A stretch of 32,987 nucleotides of DNA from Deltaproteobacteria bacterium. GTDB lineage: Bacteria > Bdellovibrionota > Bacteriovoracia > Bacteriovoracales > Bacteriovoracaceae. The stretch's first letter is position 1. Each line of letters starts with the position of its first letter. Shown here one piece after another: positions 16,296 to 24,327 of this stretch. The translations under genes were made by a program, and so were the position numbers. The notes under the pieces are model-generated. The model searched no databases. It was not told where the DNA came from and saw nothing but the letters and a program-made list of their open reading frames with translations. The stretch spans positions 1 through 32,987 of the forward strand of contig SBGE01000187.1 of the NCBI GenBank assembly GCA_006226755.1, written 5' to 3'.

Positions 16296-16789
16296 TCCTT
16301 AAAAACGAATACTATAAGGCCAAATCGCTTACTCTCGGGGTGATGAAAAGTTTTCTCTCCATGAGTTATAATGTGATCAGACGACTATATGGTGCTGAAA
16401 AAATAACAACAATCAATTATCCAATTGAAAGTTATCTTTACTCAAAAAACCAGATGGGATTGCCGCGCTTGGTGCTTGATAAGAAAGGAAGAAGTCTGTG
16501 CACGAGCTGTGATGCCTGCCAGAAAGTTTGTCCTACCAATGCTTTGGATATTTCAGGAAAAGAAGGACAAGAGCCGGAAGTCTTCAATCTTGATGTTGGA
16601 AAATGTATTTTTTGCGGCTGGTGTGCTGATGTCTGTGCGGATAAAGCAATTGAGATGAGTGATGAGCATATTATTGCTGCTCATGCTGAAGAATCTTTGA
16701 TTTTTAGTTTTAATGAATTGAAGTCAAAGGGTCGACGTCCAAACCCCGAAATAAAAAATCAGGTGAATAGTGAAGGAATGGAAGGCTGA
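16292..16789 (+). CDS. NuoI-like 2x[4Fe-4S] ferredoxin subunit
   Basis: Ferredoxin-type protein of 165 residues related to NuoI/TYKY. Two cluster motifs are complete: C70-x2-C73-x2-C76-x3-C80-P and C105-x2-C108-x2-C111-x3-C115, with IFCGWC matching the family. The second motif ends C-A instead of the usual C-P. The N-terminal 55 residues contain the amphipathic helix (VMKSFLSMSYNVIRRLYG) by which NuoI lies along the membrane domain. In complex I these clusters (N6a, N6b) feed N2; here the partner NuoB has no N2. It is the last gene of the cluster, coupled by ATGA, and its end overlaps convergent aat by 31 bases. Confidence 0.92.
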   Translation: MILKNEYYKAKSLTLGVMKSFLSMSYNVIRRLYGAEKITTINYPIESYLYSKNQMGLPRLVLDKKGRSLCTSCDACQKVCPTNALDISGKEGQEPEVFNLDVGKCIFCGWCADVCADKAIEMSDEHIIAAHAEESLIFSFNELKSKGRRPNPEIKNQVNSEGMEG

Positions 16790-17427
16790 CAAATCGATTT
16801 TTGAAGCTTTTCAACAAATTTCTTTCTTTCCAACTCAATCCCCCCCATTGATTCAACAACAGGTGTGACCATCTGAGTATCAAGCCAGAGAATATCATTT
16901 TCTTTGAGCCTTTCCATTAAGGAGTATAGTGCAAATTTACTGGCATTGCTCTCCATGTAGAACATGGATTCACCACTGACGTATTGACCGATAACGACCC
17001 CATAAAGTCCGCCTACGAGTTCTTCTGCTTGATTCCATACTTCGACACTGTAGGCATGCCCAGAATGAAAAAAACGAGTATATGCATTGATGATATCGTT
17101 TGTAATCCAGGTTCCGACCTGATCTTTTCTATTTGAAGAAGTCGAGCACCCTCTTATAACCGCATCAAAATCTTTATTAAAAGTGGCGTAATGGGTATCA
17201 GAACGAAGATATTTTTTGAAACTTGAAGAAAGATGAAGATTGGAATACTCCAAAATTCCACGAGGGTCAGGAGAAAACCATGCCAGTGGATACTCTTCGT
17301 TGATTGGCCAAGGAAAAATTCCTCTGGAATAGGCAAGAAGTAGACTTGAGATTTCTAGGTCTCCTCCAAGGGCCAGGAGTCCGTGTTCATCAGCATTTTC
17401 AATAGGTGGAAAATCAACTATTGCCAT
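16759..17427 (-). CDS. aat: Leucyl/phenylalanyl-tRNA--protein transferase
   Basis: N-degron enzyme that moves Leu or Phe from aminoacyl-tRNA to N-terminal Lys or Arg of proteins, marking them for ClpS/ClpAP. It has 222 residues (E. coli 234). Family blocks are intact: FPPIENADEHGLLALGGDL, YSRGIFPWP, WFSPDPRGIL, GTWIT, HAYSVEVW, LVGGLYGVVIGQYVSGESMF and DTQMVTPVVESMGG. The start overlaps the end of the arginase-family gene by 14 bases, so it is the distal gene of a minus-strand operon. The 3' end overlaps the NuoI-like gene tail to tail. Confidence 0.96.
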   Translation of the reverse strand: MAIVDFPPIENADEHGLLALGGDLEISSLLLAYSRGIFPWPINEEYPLAWFSPDPRGILEYSNLHLSSSFKKYLRSDTHYATFNKDFDAVIRGCSTSSNRKDQVGTWITNDIINAYTRFFHSGHAYSVEVWNQAEELVGGLYGVVIGQYVSGESMFYMESNASKFALYSLMERLKENDILWLDTQMVTPVVESMGGIELERKKFVEKLQKSICQPSIPSLFT

Positions 17428-18529
17428 TCTCGTTCATTGCCCTGATGAGTAGTGTTGAAAGAAGTGAGCCCGTCTCCAATGTGGAGTGAGGCTCATTTGA
17501 ATGATGAGAGTCTGTTTGCAGAAATGGTGCAATCTCAACCATATCTGCTCCTGTAATTTTAAATTCGCTACTTAGTGCTTCAAGAATACAAACGGCTTGA
17601 TATGGTTCTAGACCATCTGGTTCGGGTGTTCCTGTGGCCGATGCATACTTACTGTCAATGGCATCAATATCAAAGCTGACATAAATCTCTTCGACCATTT
17701 CTTTCTTGAAATGAGAGATGATACTTTTGGCGATCTCTTCAGCGCCTTTCTCTTTGACCTCATTTGCCCAGTATTGATTCACACCAAAAGTTTTTTCCCA
17801 ATGATTTCGATCTCTTCCGGAACTTCTGATACCTACTTGATGGCAAAGAGATGGGGAGTCCAATCCATCCAAAATATGAGTGACCCAAGAACCAAAGCAC
17901 AGATCAATTCCAAGTCTTTCTACTAGAAGATCTGTATGGGCATCAAAGTGGACGAGACCTGTTTTAACTCCTTGTTTCTTTTTGTGGGCTAACCAAGCTT
18001 TTACTAGAGGGTAACTCACAGAGTGGTCTCCTCCCATGGCAAAAACTTTAGAGTCAGGCTTCTCGCCATAAAGTTGGGTTAAGAAATATTCAGTTAAGCT
18101 TAAAGGTGAAACAGGGTGAGGAGAATTCTCATCCTGATAGAGTGCATTTTTACAGTTTTTGAGAGTTTCTTCATTGAGGTATTTATCATGAAGGAGATGA
18201 GGGATGACACGTACATCTCCCAGATCGAGAAATTCATCTTTTTTTAATGAGTCTTCGAGCATTTGAAGTCTTAAAAATAAAGGTCCCCAATTAGCACCTC
18301 TTAGAATTCCACCACCACAATCTGAACAAACACCCAAAATAAATGTTTTTTTCCAGTCTTTAAAATTTTTCAAAGACTCCAGCCAAGACTCTTCAATTGA
18401 ATCGGTTTTTCCAAAGATTTGCTTGTGGAGAAGTTCTTTTCTCTCTTTGGCCGTGTTGACGGTGAAGACTCCATTTCCAGGAGGGCATAGAATCTTGGAT
18501 AAAAGGCCGTCTATATCTCTTGAGCTCAT
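17414..18529 (-). CDS. Arginase/agmatinase/formimidoylglutamase family hydrolase
   Basis: Binuclear-Mn2+ ureohydrolase, 371 residues. Metal ligands are all present: His169 (GGDHS), Asp196, His198 and Asp200 (DAHTD), and Asp287 and Asp289 (SFDID). TGTPEPDGL (299-307) is the usual loop after them. The substrate (arginine, agmatine, guanidinobutyrate or formimidoylglutamate) cannot be fixed from sequence. A roughly 60-residue N-terminal extension precedes the catalytic fold, making it longer than most agmatinases. AAAGGA lies before the ATG. It is flanked by a dehydrogenase gene 41 bases upstream and aat overlapping downstream, a mixed operon that does not clarify the pathway. Confidence 0.88.
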   Translation of the reverse strand: MSSRDIDGLLSKILCPPGNGVFTVNTAKERKELLHKQIFGKTDSIEESWLESLKNFKDWKKTFILGVCSDCGGGILRGANWGPLFLRLQMLEDSLKKDEFLDLGDVRVIPHLLHDKYLNEETLKNCKNALYQDENSPHPVSPLSLTEYFLTQLYGEKPDSKVFAMGGDHSVSYPLVKAWLAHKKKQGVKTGLVHFDAHTDLLVERLGIDLCFGSWVTHILDGLDSPSLCHQVGIRSSGRDRNHWEKTFGVNQYWANEVKEKGAEEIAKSIISHFKKEMVEEIYVSFDIDAIDSKYASATGTPEPDGLEPYQAVCILEALSSEFKITGADMVEIAPFLQTDSHHSNEPHSTLETGSLLSTLLIRAMNENGNS

Positions 18530-18570
18530 GAGATTCCTTTGTCTGATGAATTAAGGATACCATGCGTTGA

Positions 18571-19512
18571 CTAGATTAAAAAGTCTGAGCTTTCAGAGTG
18601 ACGGATTCTGTTACGTAGTAAGAGCTCCGGGCAGATCTCTTCCAGACTTTTCCCTGAAAGCCAGTATTCAAGGATTTTTCTTTCAAAAGTTATCATCAAA
18701 TCATCAAGCGCATGACTGACTCCGGCAATATGGCTGGAAGTGGTGATATTTGGCATGGAAGAGAAATACTCTAGGCCTTGAGGTTCTTTTTCAAATACAT
18801 CCAAAAAGGCAGTAAATTTCTGATGGGCGAGTGCAAACTCTTTCAGATCTTCCTGTTTCACCAGTTTGCCTCTGGCGCCATTGATTAGGCAGCCATCTGT
18901 CTTCATATGCTGTTCTAGAAAGTCAGCGTTTACGAGGTGATGACTTGTGGGGTTGAGACTGCAAGCCATTATGACGCAATCATAGAGGCCTTCGCGTTGG
19001 TCTTTTTTTTGGTCTGGGTCATATACATTTGGGCGTACTCCCAAAGCACTTAATGAATGATAAATCAGCTTTCCTATATGGCCAAATCCAACTATCAAAA
19101 TTTTAAGTTCACTCAAAAGCGGACGATCCCAATGACGGCCTGGGTGCCAAGCTTTCTGGCTTGGAACTGATGAGTAATTTTGAAATAAGCAGGATAGTGA
19201 ATACTCAGCTACTCCTTCTGCTCGAATCGGATTTCCTACCACTATTGGAAATGGGGCCTCTTTAACAAAAGAGACTGGAAAATTGTCATAGCCAGAATTG
19301 GGATGAATGATCAGCTCTGTATTTTCAAAAAGGGAAGGATCAGCATCTTTGAAATCGAATAGCGTATTTGAGATCAGGATATTTCCTCCTGTCTCAACTG
19401 AAGTCAGCCCAAGAGAAGAAAACATCTCTTGTTCCCGCACCACAAAGTCTGACTTGTGGTACGGTGAGAGGACTAACCTTTGAATGGTCTTATTGGTCGA
19501 TTCTGTACTCAC
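18571..19512 (-). CDS. D-isomer-specific 2-hydroxyacid dehydrogenase family protein
   Basis: NAD(P)-dependent oxidoreductase of the D-2-hydroxyacid dehydrogenase superfamily, 313 residues. The Rossmann motif GFGHIG is at 142-147. Catalytic residues are Arg214 (NGARGKL), Glu243 (DVFEKEP) and His261 (SSHIAG). The start is GTG at 19512, overlapping the end of the YiiX-like gene by 23 bases; no ribosome-binding site is visible, so translation probably depends on coupling. The substrate is unknown; 3-phosphoglycerate-, glyoxylate- and erythronate-type relatives are all possible. The N-terminal substrate domain is rather short. Confidence 0.87.
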   Translation of the reverse strand: MSTESTNKTIQRLVLSPYHKSDFVVREQEMFSSLGLTSVETGGNILISNTLFDFKDADPSLFENTELIIHPNSGYDNFPVSFVKEAPFPIVVGNPIRAEGVAEYSLSCLFQNYSSVPSQKAWHPGRHWDRPLLSELKILIVGFGHIGKLIYHSLSALGVRPNVYDPDQKKDQREGLYDCVIMACSLNPTSHHLVNADFLEQHMKTDGCLINGARGKLVKQEDLKEFALAHQKFTAFLDVFEKEPQGLEYFSSMPNITTSSHIAGVSHALDDLMITFERKILEYWLSGKSLEEICPELLLRNRIRHSESSDFLI

Positions 19513-21220
19513 GAGGAGCTTTATAGGTGTAATGCTTCAGTTTAGTCAAGCAGACGCGTCTTTTAAGTCTATTATCACGACGACTTCCAACTCTGATTCG
19601 ATTTGAATAAACATCCTTACAAACTCTGATCTTCTTGTCGTAAACAGGTTCAGAAGAAGTAGAGTTTTCATTATTCAGAACAAAGCCTTGTCTCTGGGCA
19701 AAAGTATCAAGACTCAGTTTGATAACTTTATGTCTTTCTTTGGCCTCGATATAGTAGAAAAATTCAATTGGTGAACCACTGTAGAATACCAATTCAGCCA
19801 AGTTATCTGGAGAAATAGTGGCTCGACCCATAATGTACTTTGTCGGCCAGTTAACTTCACCCATGGCGTGGTAAATCAATTCCGAACAAACAATTGAGCT
19901 AGTTGTTGTGACATCAAAATTGAAGTCATAGTCTTTTCCAAGTTGTGCCATAGCTCGAATGAAGATTTGCTCAACGTTTTGCTTACCACTCAGGACTTCT
20001 TTGTTTCTTAGAATGGCAATTTCATCAATTTGGAGAAACTCTTCTAAAGAAACAAGTCTCACACCAGGGCGGATGGCCTCAAGGATGTATTTACCTGCTT
20101 CAATTTCTGATTGATAAGGCTTAATTGAAGGGTGATCCCACATTCCAATTTCTTTAAGTTGATTAGGAGTACCTACCCACATTGCAGCGTGACCGAAGTT
20201 TCCTGGAATAAATGTGTCAGTCAGAGCAAATGGTGTTCTTTCAAGAATAATATCAAGAGGCTTGAATCTCGCTTCAAGATCTTTTTCAGTTGGCTTGTGA
20301 GCAAAGAGGTGTCCTTCTCTCCATCTGATCGCCCCTGCCATGTTTCCAAAGAAGCCACTAAGAACGTCAGTCACTTTATTGAAGAAGTGAATCATTCCAT
20401 CAATGAATCCGTGATTTGAAACGCGAGTTGCATGTCCTGAAAGAAGATCGTTAGCAGATTTATTGTGAGAAATAAGTGAAGTTAACTTCAATAATTCTTT
20501 ATCGTTGGCAGCTGCTGCAAGTAGATCTTTTTCATGATCTTTATAGATCTTTAGAAGCGATAGCAGTTGCTTTCTATTGTTCTTGGCCATGGTATGGGCA
20601 ATCATTTGTCCAAGTTCTTTGACCTTTGAGTTTTTCATCTCTTCTGTTTTGAAAACATCTTTAAGGATACGTCTGACGATTCCACGACTGTAGTAAACTT
20701 CGTAGCCAGTCAGGTAATGATCGAAAAGAACCAAATGACTTGAAAGCCAGATAAGATTCTTTTTGGTTTGTTCGATATCATTCAACTGAATCAAATCTTT
20801 TTTGTTCTCAAGATTTGTCAGATTGTAAACAGAACTGAATTCGAGAACTTTAGCTGATAAGTGATGATAGGCAGAAACACCTTTGGCAAGAACATGAAGC
20901 TGTTCACCAGTGAGGACTTCTTCTCCTTCAACCATATCGACCAGCATTTGTCCGTAACTGGTACTGAAGTCTTTCAACTTCTTCATTAGGGTCAAAGTTT
21001 TTTCATATTTTTCAAGATTTTCGACAAGGACTGGAGCATCTGTTTCAAAAACAGGAGGTCTGATGGTGATGGCCTCTCTGTTGAGTTCATAGAAAAAGAT
21101 CGTCACACTATCATTCAAACGTTTTACTTCATTCGCGACAGAAGAAAGACGTTGGTCGTCAGCAAAAGCAGTCGCGCTGATAAGAAGTGAAGCCAGAATA
21201 AGTACGAGCAATTTCCGCAT
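19490..21220 (-). CDS. Secreted YiiX-like permuted papain-fold (NlpC/P60-related) protein with helical N-terminal region
   Basis: Exported 576-residue protein with a signal peptide ending ATAFA (cut near residue 20). Residues about 25-310 are alpha-helical, Leu/Lys-rich and of no family I recognise. Residues about 315-480 are a YiiX/YebB-type circularly permuted cysteine peptidase domain: LDIILERT, then His344 (NFGHAAMWVG), with the nucleophile Cys445 later in SSIVCSELIYHAMG. The His-before-Cys order is the mark of the permuted group. A C-terminal tail of about 70 residues is very basic (R/K-rich, RRDNRLKRR). The domain usually cleaves amide or ester bonds in wall peptides or lipids; the substrate here is unknown. 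GGA precedes the ATG by about nine bases. It heads the minus-strand operon. Confidence 0.85.
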   Translation of the reverse strand: MRKLLVLILASLLISATAFADDQRLSSVANEVKRLNDSVTIFFYELNREAITIRPPVFETDAPVLVENLEKYEKTLTLMKKLKDFSTSYGQMLVDMVEGEEVLTGEQLHVLAKGVSAYHHLSAKVLEFSSVYNLTNLENKKDLIQLNDIEQTKKNLIWLSSHLVLFDHYLTGYEVYYSRGIVRRILKDVFKTEEMKNSKVKELGQMIAHTMAKNNRKQLLSLLKIYKDHEKDLLAAAANDKELLKLTSLISHNKSANDLLSGHATRVSNHGFIDGMIHFFNKVTDVLSGFFGNMAGAIRWREGHLFAHKPTEKDLEARFKPLDIILERTPFALTDTFIPGNFGHAAMWVGTPNQLKEIGMWDHPSIKPYQSEIEAGKYILEAIRPGVRLVSLEEFLQIDEIAILRNKEVLSGKQNVEQIFIRAMAQLGKDYDFNFDVTTTSSIVCSELIYHAMGEVNWPTKYIMGRATISPDNLAELVFYSGSPIEFFYYIEAKERHKVIKLSLDTFAQRQGFVLNNENSTSSEPVYDKKIRVCKDVYSNRIRVGSRRDNRLKRRVCLTKLKHYTYKAPREYRIDQ

Positions 21221-21402
21221 GATCTATTTCCAATGTTTGTACCCCATAGTTATAAGGAATCTAGAGGTATTTCGCAATGCATCATGTAAAAACAACAGGC
21301 CTTTATATTTTCGGTAGTTAGCAGCTTTAGGTGTTGACTAAGGGTGCTGCAAAGGGGAAAACAAGGAGTAGGTCTTTTGTTATGTAATTTCAGGGGTTTA
21401 AC

Positions 21403-22179
21403 GTGATATCAATCAAATCTTCTAGAGAAATCGATCTGATGAGACAGACATGCTCTCTGGCGTCAGAAGTGATGGAGTATATCGAGCCCCATATAAAGAT
21501 AGGTGTCTCTACTTTGGAGCTCAATGATCTTTGCCACAATTACATCATGGAGAAAGGAGCTTATCCGTCTCCTCTTAATTATCACGGATTTCCCAAGTCT
21601 ATATGCACCTCTTTGAATGAGGTCATCTGTCATGGGATTCCAAATAAAAACGATATTCTTAGGGATGGAGACATCCTGAATATTGATATTACCACTTACC
21701 TCAACAAGTTTCATGGGGACACCAATAAAACGTTTCTCATAGGTAATGTTTCAGATGAAGTCAAAAAGCTGGTGGATGTGACTTACAAATGTATGTGGGA
21801 AGGAATTCGTCAGGTGAAACCAGGCGCTCATATTGGTGATATCGGAGCAGTCATTCAAGAGATGGCCCACGATCATGGGTATTCAGTTGTTGAAGAGTAT
21901 TGTGGTCATGGCATAGGACGCGAGTTTCATGAAGAGCCACAAGTTGTTCACGTTGGTAAACGTGGAACTGGTGCTGAGATGAAACCGGGAATGACTTTTA
22001 CAATTGAGCCGATGATCAACCTTGGACAAAGACATTGTCGTCTTCTTAAGGACAATTGGACTGTAATCACAAAAGACGGCAAACAATCTGCTCAATTTGA
22101 GCACACCATTCTTGTTACAGAATCAGGATATGAAGTTCTGACTTTAAGGAAAGAGGAAGATCCTCATGGGCCGAAGTAA
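21403..22179 (+). CDS. map: Type I methionine aminopeptidase
   Basis: Removes the initiator Met from nascent proteins. Starts at GTG (21403) with AGGGG upstream; 258 residues. The dinuclear metal site is complete: Asp95 (NIDIT), Asp106 (HGDTNKTF), His169 (GHGIG), Glu202 (TIEPM) and Glu233 (QFEHT). His77 (VICHGIP) and His176 (FHEEP) are the usual active-site histidines. The end overlaps the [2Fe-2S] protein gene by 14 bases. The 182-base region upstream, shared with the divergent YiiX-like gene, has no promoter I can call with confidence. Confidence 0.96.
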   Translation: MISIKSSREIDLMRQTCSLASEVMEYIEPHIKIGVSTLELNDLCHNYIMEKGAYPSPLNYHGFPKSICTSLNEVICHGIPNKNDILRDGDILNIDITTYLNKFHGDTNKTFLIGNVSDEVKKLVDVTYKCMWEGIRQVKPGAHIGDIGAVIQEMAHDHGYSVVEEYCGHGIGREFHEEPQVVHVGKRGTGAEMKPGMTFTIEPMINLGQRHCRLLKDNWTVITKDGKQSAQFEHTILVTESGYEVLTLRKEEDPHGPK

Positions 22180-22912
22180 TTCGCCCTATGAAAGGAAGCC
22201 TGATTTCATTGATGCCAGCTTCATTCATACAGGCAAGTACCAACTTTCAATTTATCTTCAACTTCTGAATCCAAAGACTATTTCAGGTCTCTACTTTGAA
22301 GCCTGCGATGACTTTCTCCACCTGGATTTTCTTTCTTCAATTGCTGAAGAAGTGGCCATGAAAAAAGTGGATATTCTAGAAAAGCTCGTAAAGGAAAAAT
22401 CTCGCGAGTATGACTTCAAAGGAGAAGTCTTTCCTCTGGTCGTTTTAGGTTTATTTAAAATCATAGATGAAATTACTGGAAGAAATTTAGAACAAGACCT
22501 CGAACTCGCGGGCGCTGGAAAAATTATTTGCCGTTGCTTTGGAGTCACTGAGACACAGATTTTAAGCACTCTTGAAGAAGCTGACGAACCTTCTTTAAAA
22601 CTCATTACAGATGAGACCATGGCCGGAGGAGGTTGTGGGACTTGCCTTAAAGATCTCAAAACACTCTTGGCCTATCATCATCCAGAAAAAGATCAAATTC
22701 TAGCAAGTAAAGGCCTGTCGGAAATTGAGTTTGCGAAAAAGTTAGGTCAATTGTTGAGTGAGAATAACTCTTCTTTTGAACTGGCCCGAGTTATTGGAAC
22801 AGAAGCTTGGTTTAAGACAGATAAATTGAATCCTTGGCCTGAGTTGGAGAGACTTCAGAAAATTTGTTCAGAAAGGATCTCAATTCCCCTTCGTTTTCAT
22901 CTTTTCAAGTGA
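22166..22912 (+). CDS. BFD/NifU-type [2Fe-2S] protein
   Basis: A 248-residue cytoplasmic protein with a central BFD-like [2Fe-2S]-binding domain: C122-x-C124-x32-C157-x2-C160 (IICRCFGVTETQI ... GGGCGTC). This spacing matches bacterioferritin-associated ferredoxin and the middle domain of NifU. The first 100 residues carry a segment (GLYFEACDDFLHLDFLSSIAEEV) faintly like an Fe-S scaffold but without its cysteines. The last 85 residues are of unknown type. Translation is coupled to map by a 14-base overlap with GAGGAAG upstream of the start. Fe-S transfer or iron release is plausible; the link to methionine aminopeptidase, itself a metalloenzyme, is only suggestive. Confidence 0.8.
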   Translation: MGRSNSPYERKPDFIDASFIHTGKYQLSIYLQLLNPKTISGLYFEACDDFLHLDFLSSIAEEVAMKKVDILEKLVKEKSREYDFKGEVFPLVVLGLFKIIDEITGRNLEQDLELAGAGKIICRCFGVTETQILSTLEEADEPSLKLITDETMAGGGCGTCLKDLKTLLAYHHPEKDQILASKGLSEIEFAKKLGQLLSENNSSFELARVIGTEAWFKTDKLNPWPELERLQKICSERISIPLRFHLFK

Positions 22913-23524
22913 CTTCTTTTGAATACTTTCACATTCTTTGAGAATGGAATCCAATCTTTTGATTTTGGCAAAGATTGAATTCAGCTTCACTTTATCTCTA
23001 ATCAATTCTTTGACCGGGTATTCTTCCTCAAGATACTTGAAGCGAGTGAGATACCAAGAGAGCTCTGGAATTTTTTCATTCAAACAATGTGGGTACTTAC
23101 TTATTCCCTGAAGATCTGAAAGATAGCTGAAAAAGATATGTGGAATTCTCTCGAGGAGACCATCGACCAGTCCTTCATTCAGGGCCTTCATACTGGCATT
23201 ATTTGATTCATGTTTGATTTCAAAAATGCTGCCTCCATCAATCAGGAGAGCACGCATCAGGTTGACCGAAGGTGTGAAGTCACTATTGGCGCAAATTTCT
23301 TCTACTTTGGATTTTTTGAGGTGAATCCCACCCCAGCTGGCAAGCTCGGTGATGAAGAGCTGATTAAGCTTGTAAACGGGTCCTGTCATCTTCATTTTGT
23401 GGATGACCAATTCTTCTCGCCCCAGACACTTCAAAAGGTCATTGGACATCCCTTGAAGCGGGAATATCGCCCCAGAAAGGAGTATTAAAGTTAGATAAAT
23501 TTTTCTATAATCCAAGCTATACAC
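22880..23524 (-). CDS. Exported protein of unknown function
   Basis: Not recognised. A 214-residue protein starting at GTG 23524 (a TTG at 23515 is the alternative), with an N-terminal hydrophobic stretch (IYLTLILLSGAIFPLQG) that reads as a signal peptide cut near residue 25. The rest is soluble, helical and Lys/Glu-rich at the C-terminus, with cysteines at LKCLG, EEICAN, PHCLN and KECES that could form two disulfides. A good promoter lies directly upstream with its -10 only seven bases from the GTG, so the message may be leaderless. The 3' end overlaps the [2Fe-2S] protein gene tail to tail by 33 bases. Confidence 0.7.
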   Translation of the reverse strand: MYSLDYRKIYLTLILLSGAIFPLQGMSNDLLKCLGREELVIHKMKMTGPVYKLNQLFITELASWGGIHLKKSKVEEICANSDFTPSVNLMRALLIDGGSIFEIKHESNNASMKALNEGLVDGLLERIPHIFFSYLSDLQGISKYPHCLNEKIPELSWYLTRFKYLEEEYPVKELIRDKVKLNSIFAKIKRLDSILKECESIQKKSLEKMKTKGN

Positions 23525-23531
23525 AAGACTT

Positions 23532-23561
23532 ATTATGCCCTTTGTTAAAGGGTCAGGTCAA
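23532..23561 (-). promoter_or_regulatory. Promoter with an inverted repeat in its spacer
   Basis: On the minus strand TTGACC (23561-23556), 18-base spacer, CATAAT (23537-23532). The spacer contains CCCTTT-GTT-AAAGGG (23538-23552, plus-strand reading), a 6-base inverted repeat abutting the -10, so a repressor could block it. Predicted transcription start is 23525-23524, at the GTG start codon. Confidence 0.6.
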
Positions 23562-23589
23562 ACCAAGTCTTTGAAACTGGTGAAAAACT

Positions 23590-24327
23590 GTGAAAGAAAT
23601 GACGCTCACCGAACATCTCGAGGAACTTCGAAGCACGATGATTCGTGTGGTGATCATACTCGGTGTGTCGTTTGTCGCCAGCTATAGTTTCGGGGAGCAG
23701 ATCTCAGAATTTCTTTTAGCTCCACTACGAAATGCTTTGAACGGAGACACTGGTGGTCAAGTGGTCTACCTAGGATTGCTCGACAAAGTCCTTTCACTTT
23801 TTCAAGTGGCCTTTTGGAGTTCGATCATTATTTCAAGCCCCGTCTGGTTTTATCAAATTTGGAAATTCATCAAGCCAGGACTTTACGATTATGAGATCAA
23901 GGCCGTTCGTCCTTTTCTGGTTGTGGGATTTGTTCTTTTTTGGATTGGTGTCTGTTTTGGATATTTTGTGGTTTTTCCTCTGACTTTCCAGACCTTGATG
24001 CAATTTGGAGTCGGTGATGTAACTGCGACCATTTCTCTAAAAGAATATCTTGTTTTGGCCAGCAAGGTTCTGGTCTTTCTCGGTGTTATTTTTCAGCTAC
24101 CCAATATTCTTTTGATTCTAGGATTCATGGGCTTGGTTACCAAGTATTCACTTCGCAATATGAGAAGTTATGTCTACGTTGGTTTTGCCGTACTCTCTGC
24201 TGTTTTGACTCCGCCGGATGTTATCACCATGATGGGCTTGTGGGCCCCTTTGGTTGCTTTGTTTGAAGTCGGAATTTTGGCCGTGGCTTTGATTGTTCAT
24301 CCTTATCTAGCGAGGCAACACTCATGA
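23590..24327 (+). CDS. tatC: Sec-independent (Tat) protein translocase subunit TatC
   Basis: Core receptor of the twin-arginine translocon that exports folded proteins. It has 245 residues with six membrane helices. The N-terminal LTEHLEELR is the signal-peptide-binding motif, YDYE-type loop residues follow, and TPPDVITM is the conserved periplasmic/helix-5 motif. The helix-4 position that is Glu in E. coli is Gln here (FQLPN), a change I believe also occurs in other TatC proteins. The start is GTG 23590, or ATG 23599. No tatA or tatB is in the window. The stop overlaps the next start as ATGA. Confidence 0.96.
   Translation: MKEMTLTEHLEELRSTMIRVVIILGVSFVASYSFGEQISEFLLAPLRNALNGDTGGQVVYLGLLDKVLSLFQVAFWSSIIISSPVWFYQIWKFIKPGLYDYEIKAVRPFLVVGFVLFWIGVCFGYFVVFPLTFQTLMQFGVGDVTATISLKEYLVLASKVLVFLGVIFQLPNILLILGFMGLVTKYSLRNMRSYVYVGFAVLSAVLTPPDVITMMGLWAPLVALFEVGILAVALIVHPYLARQHS

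Noticed and set aside
21330-21402. TTGACT before map as a sigma-70 promoter
   Set aside because: No acceptable -10 lies 16-18 bases downstream.
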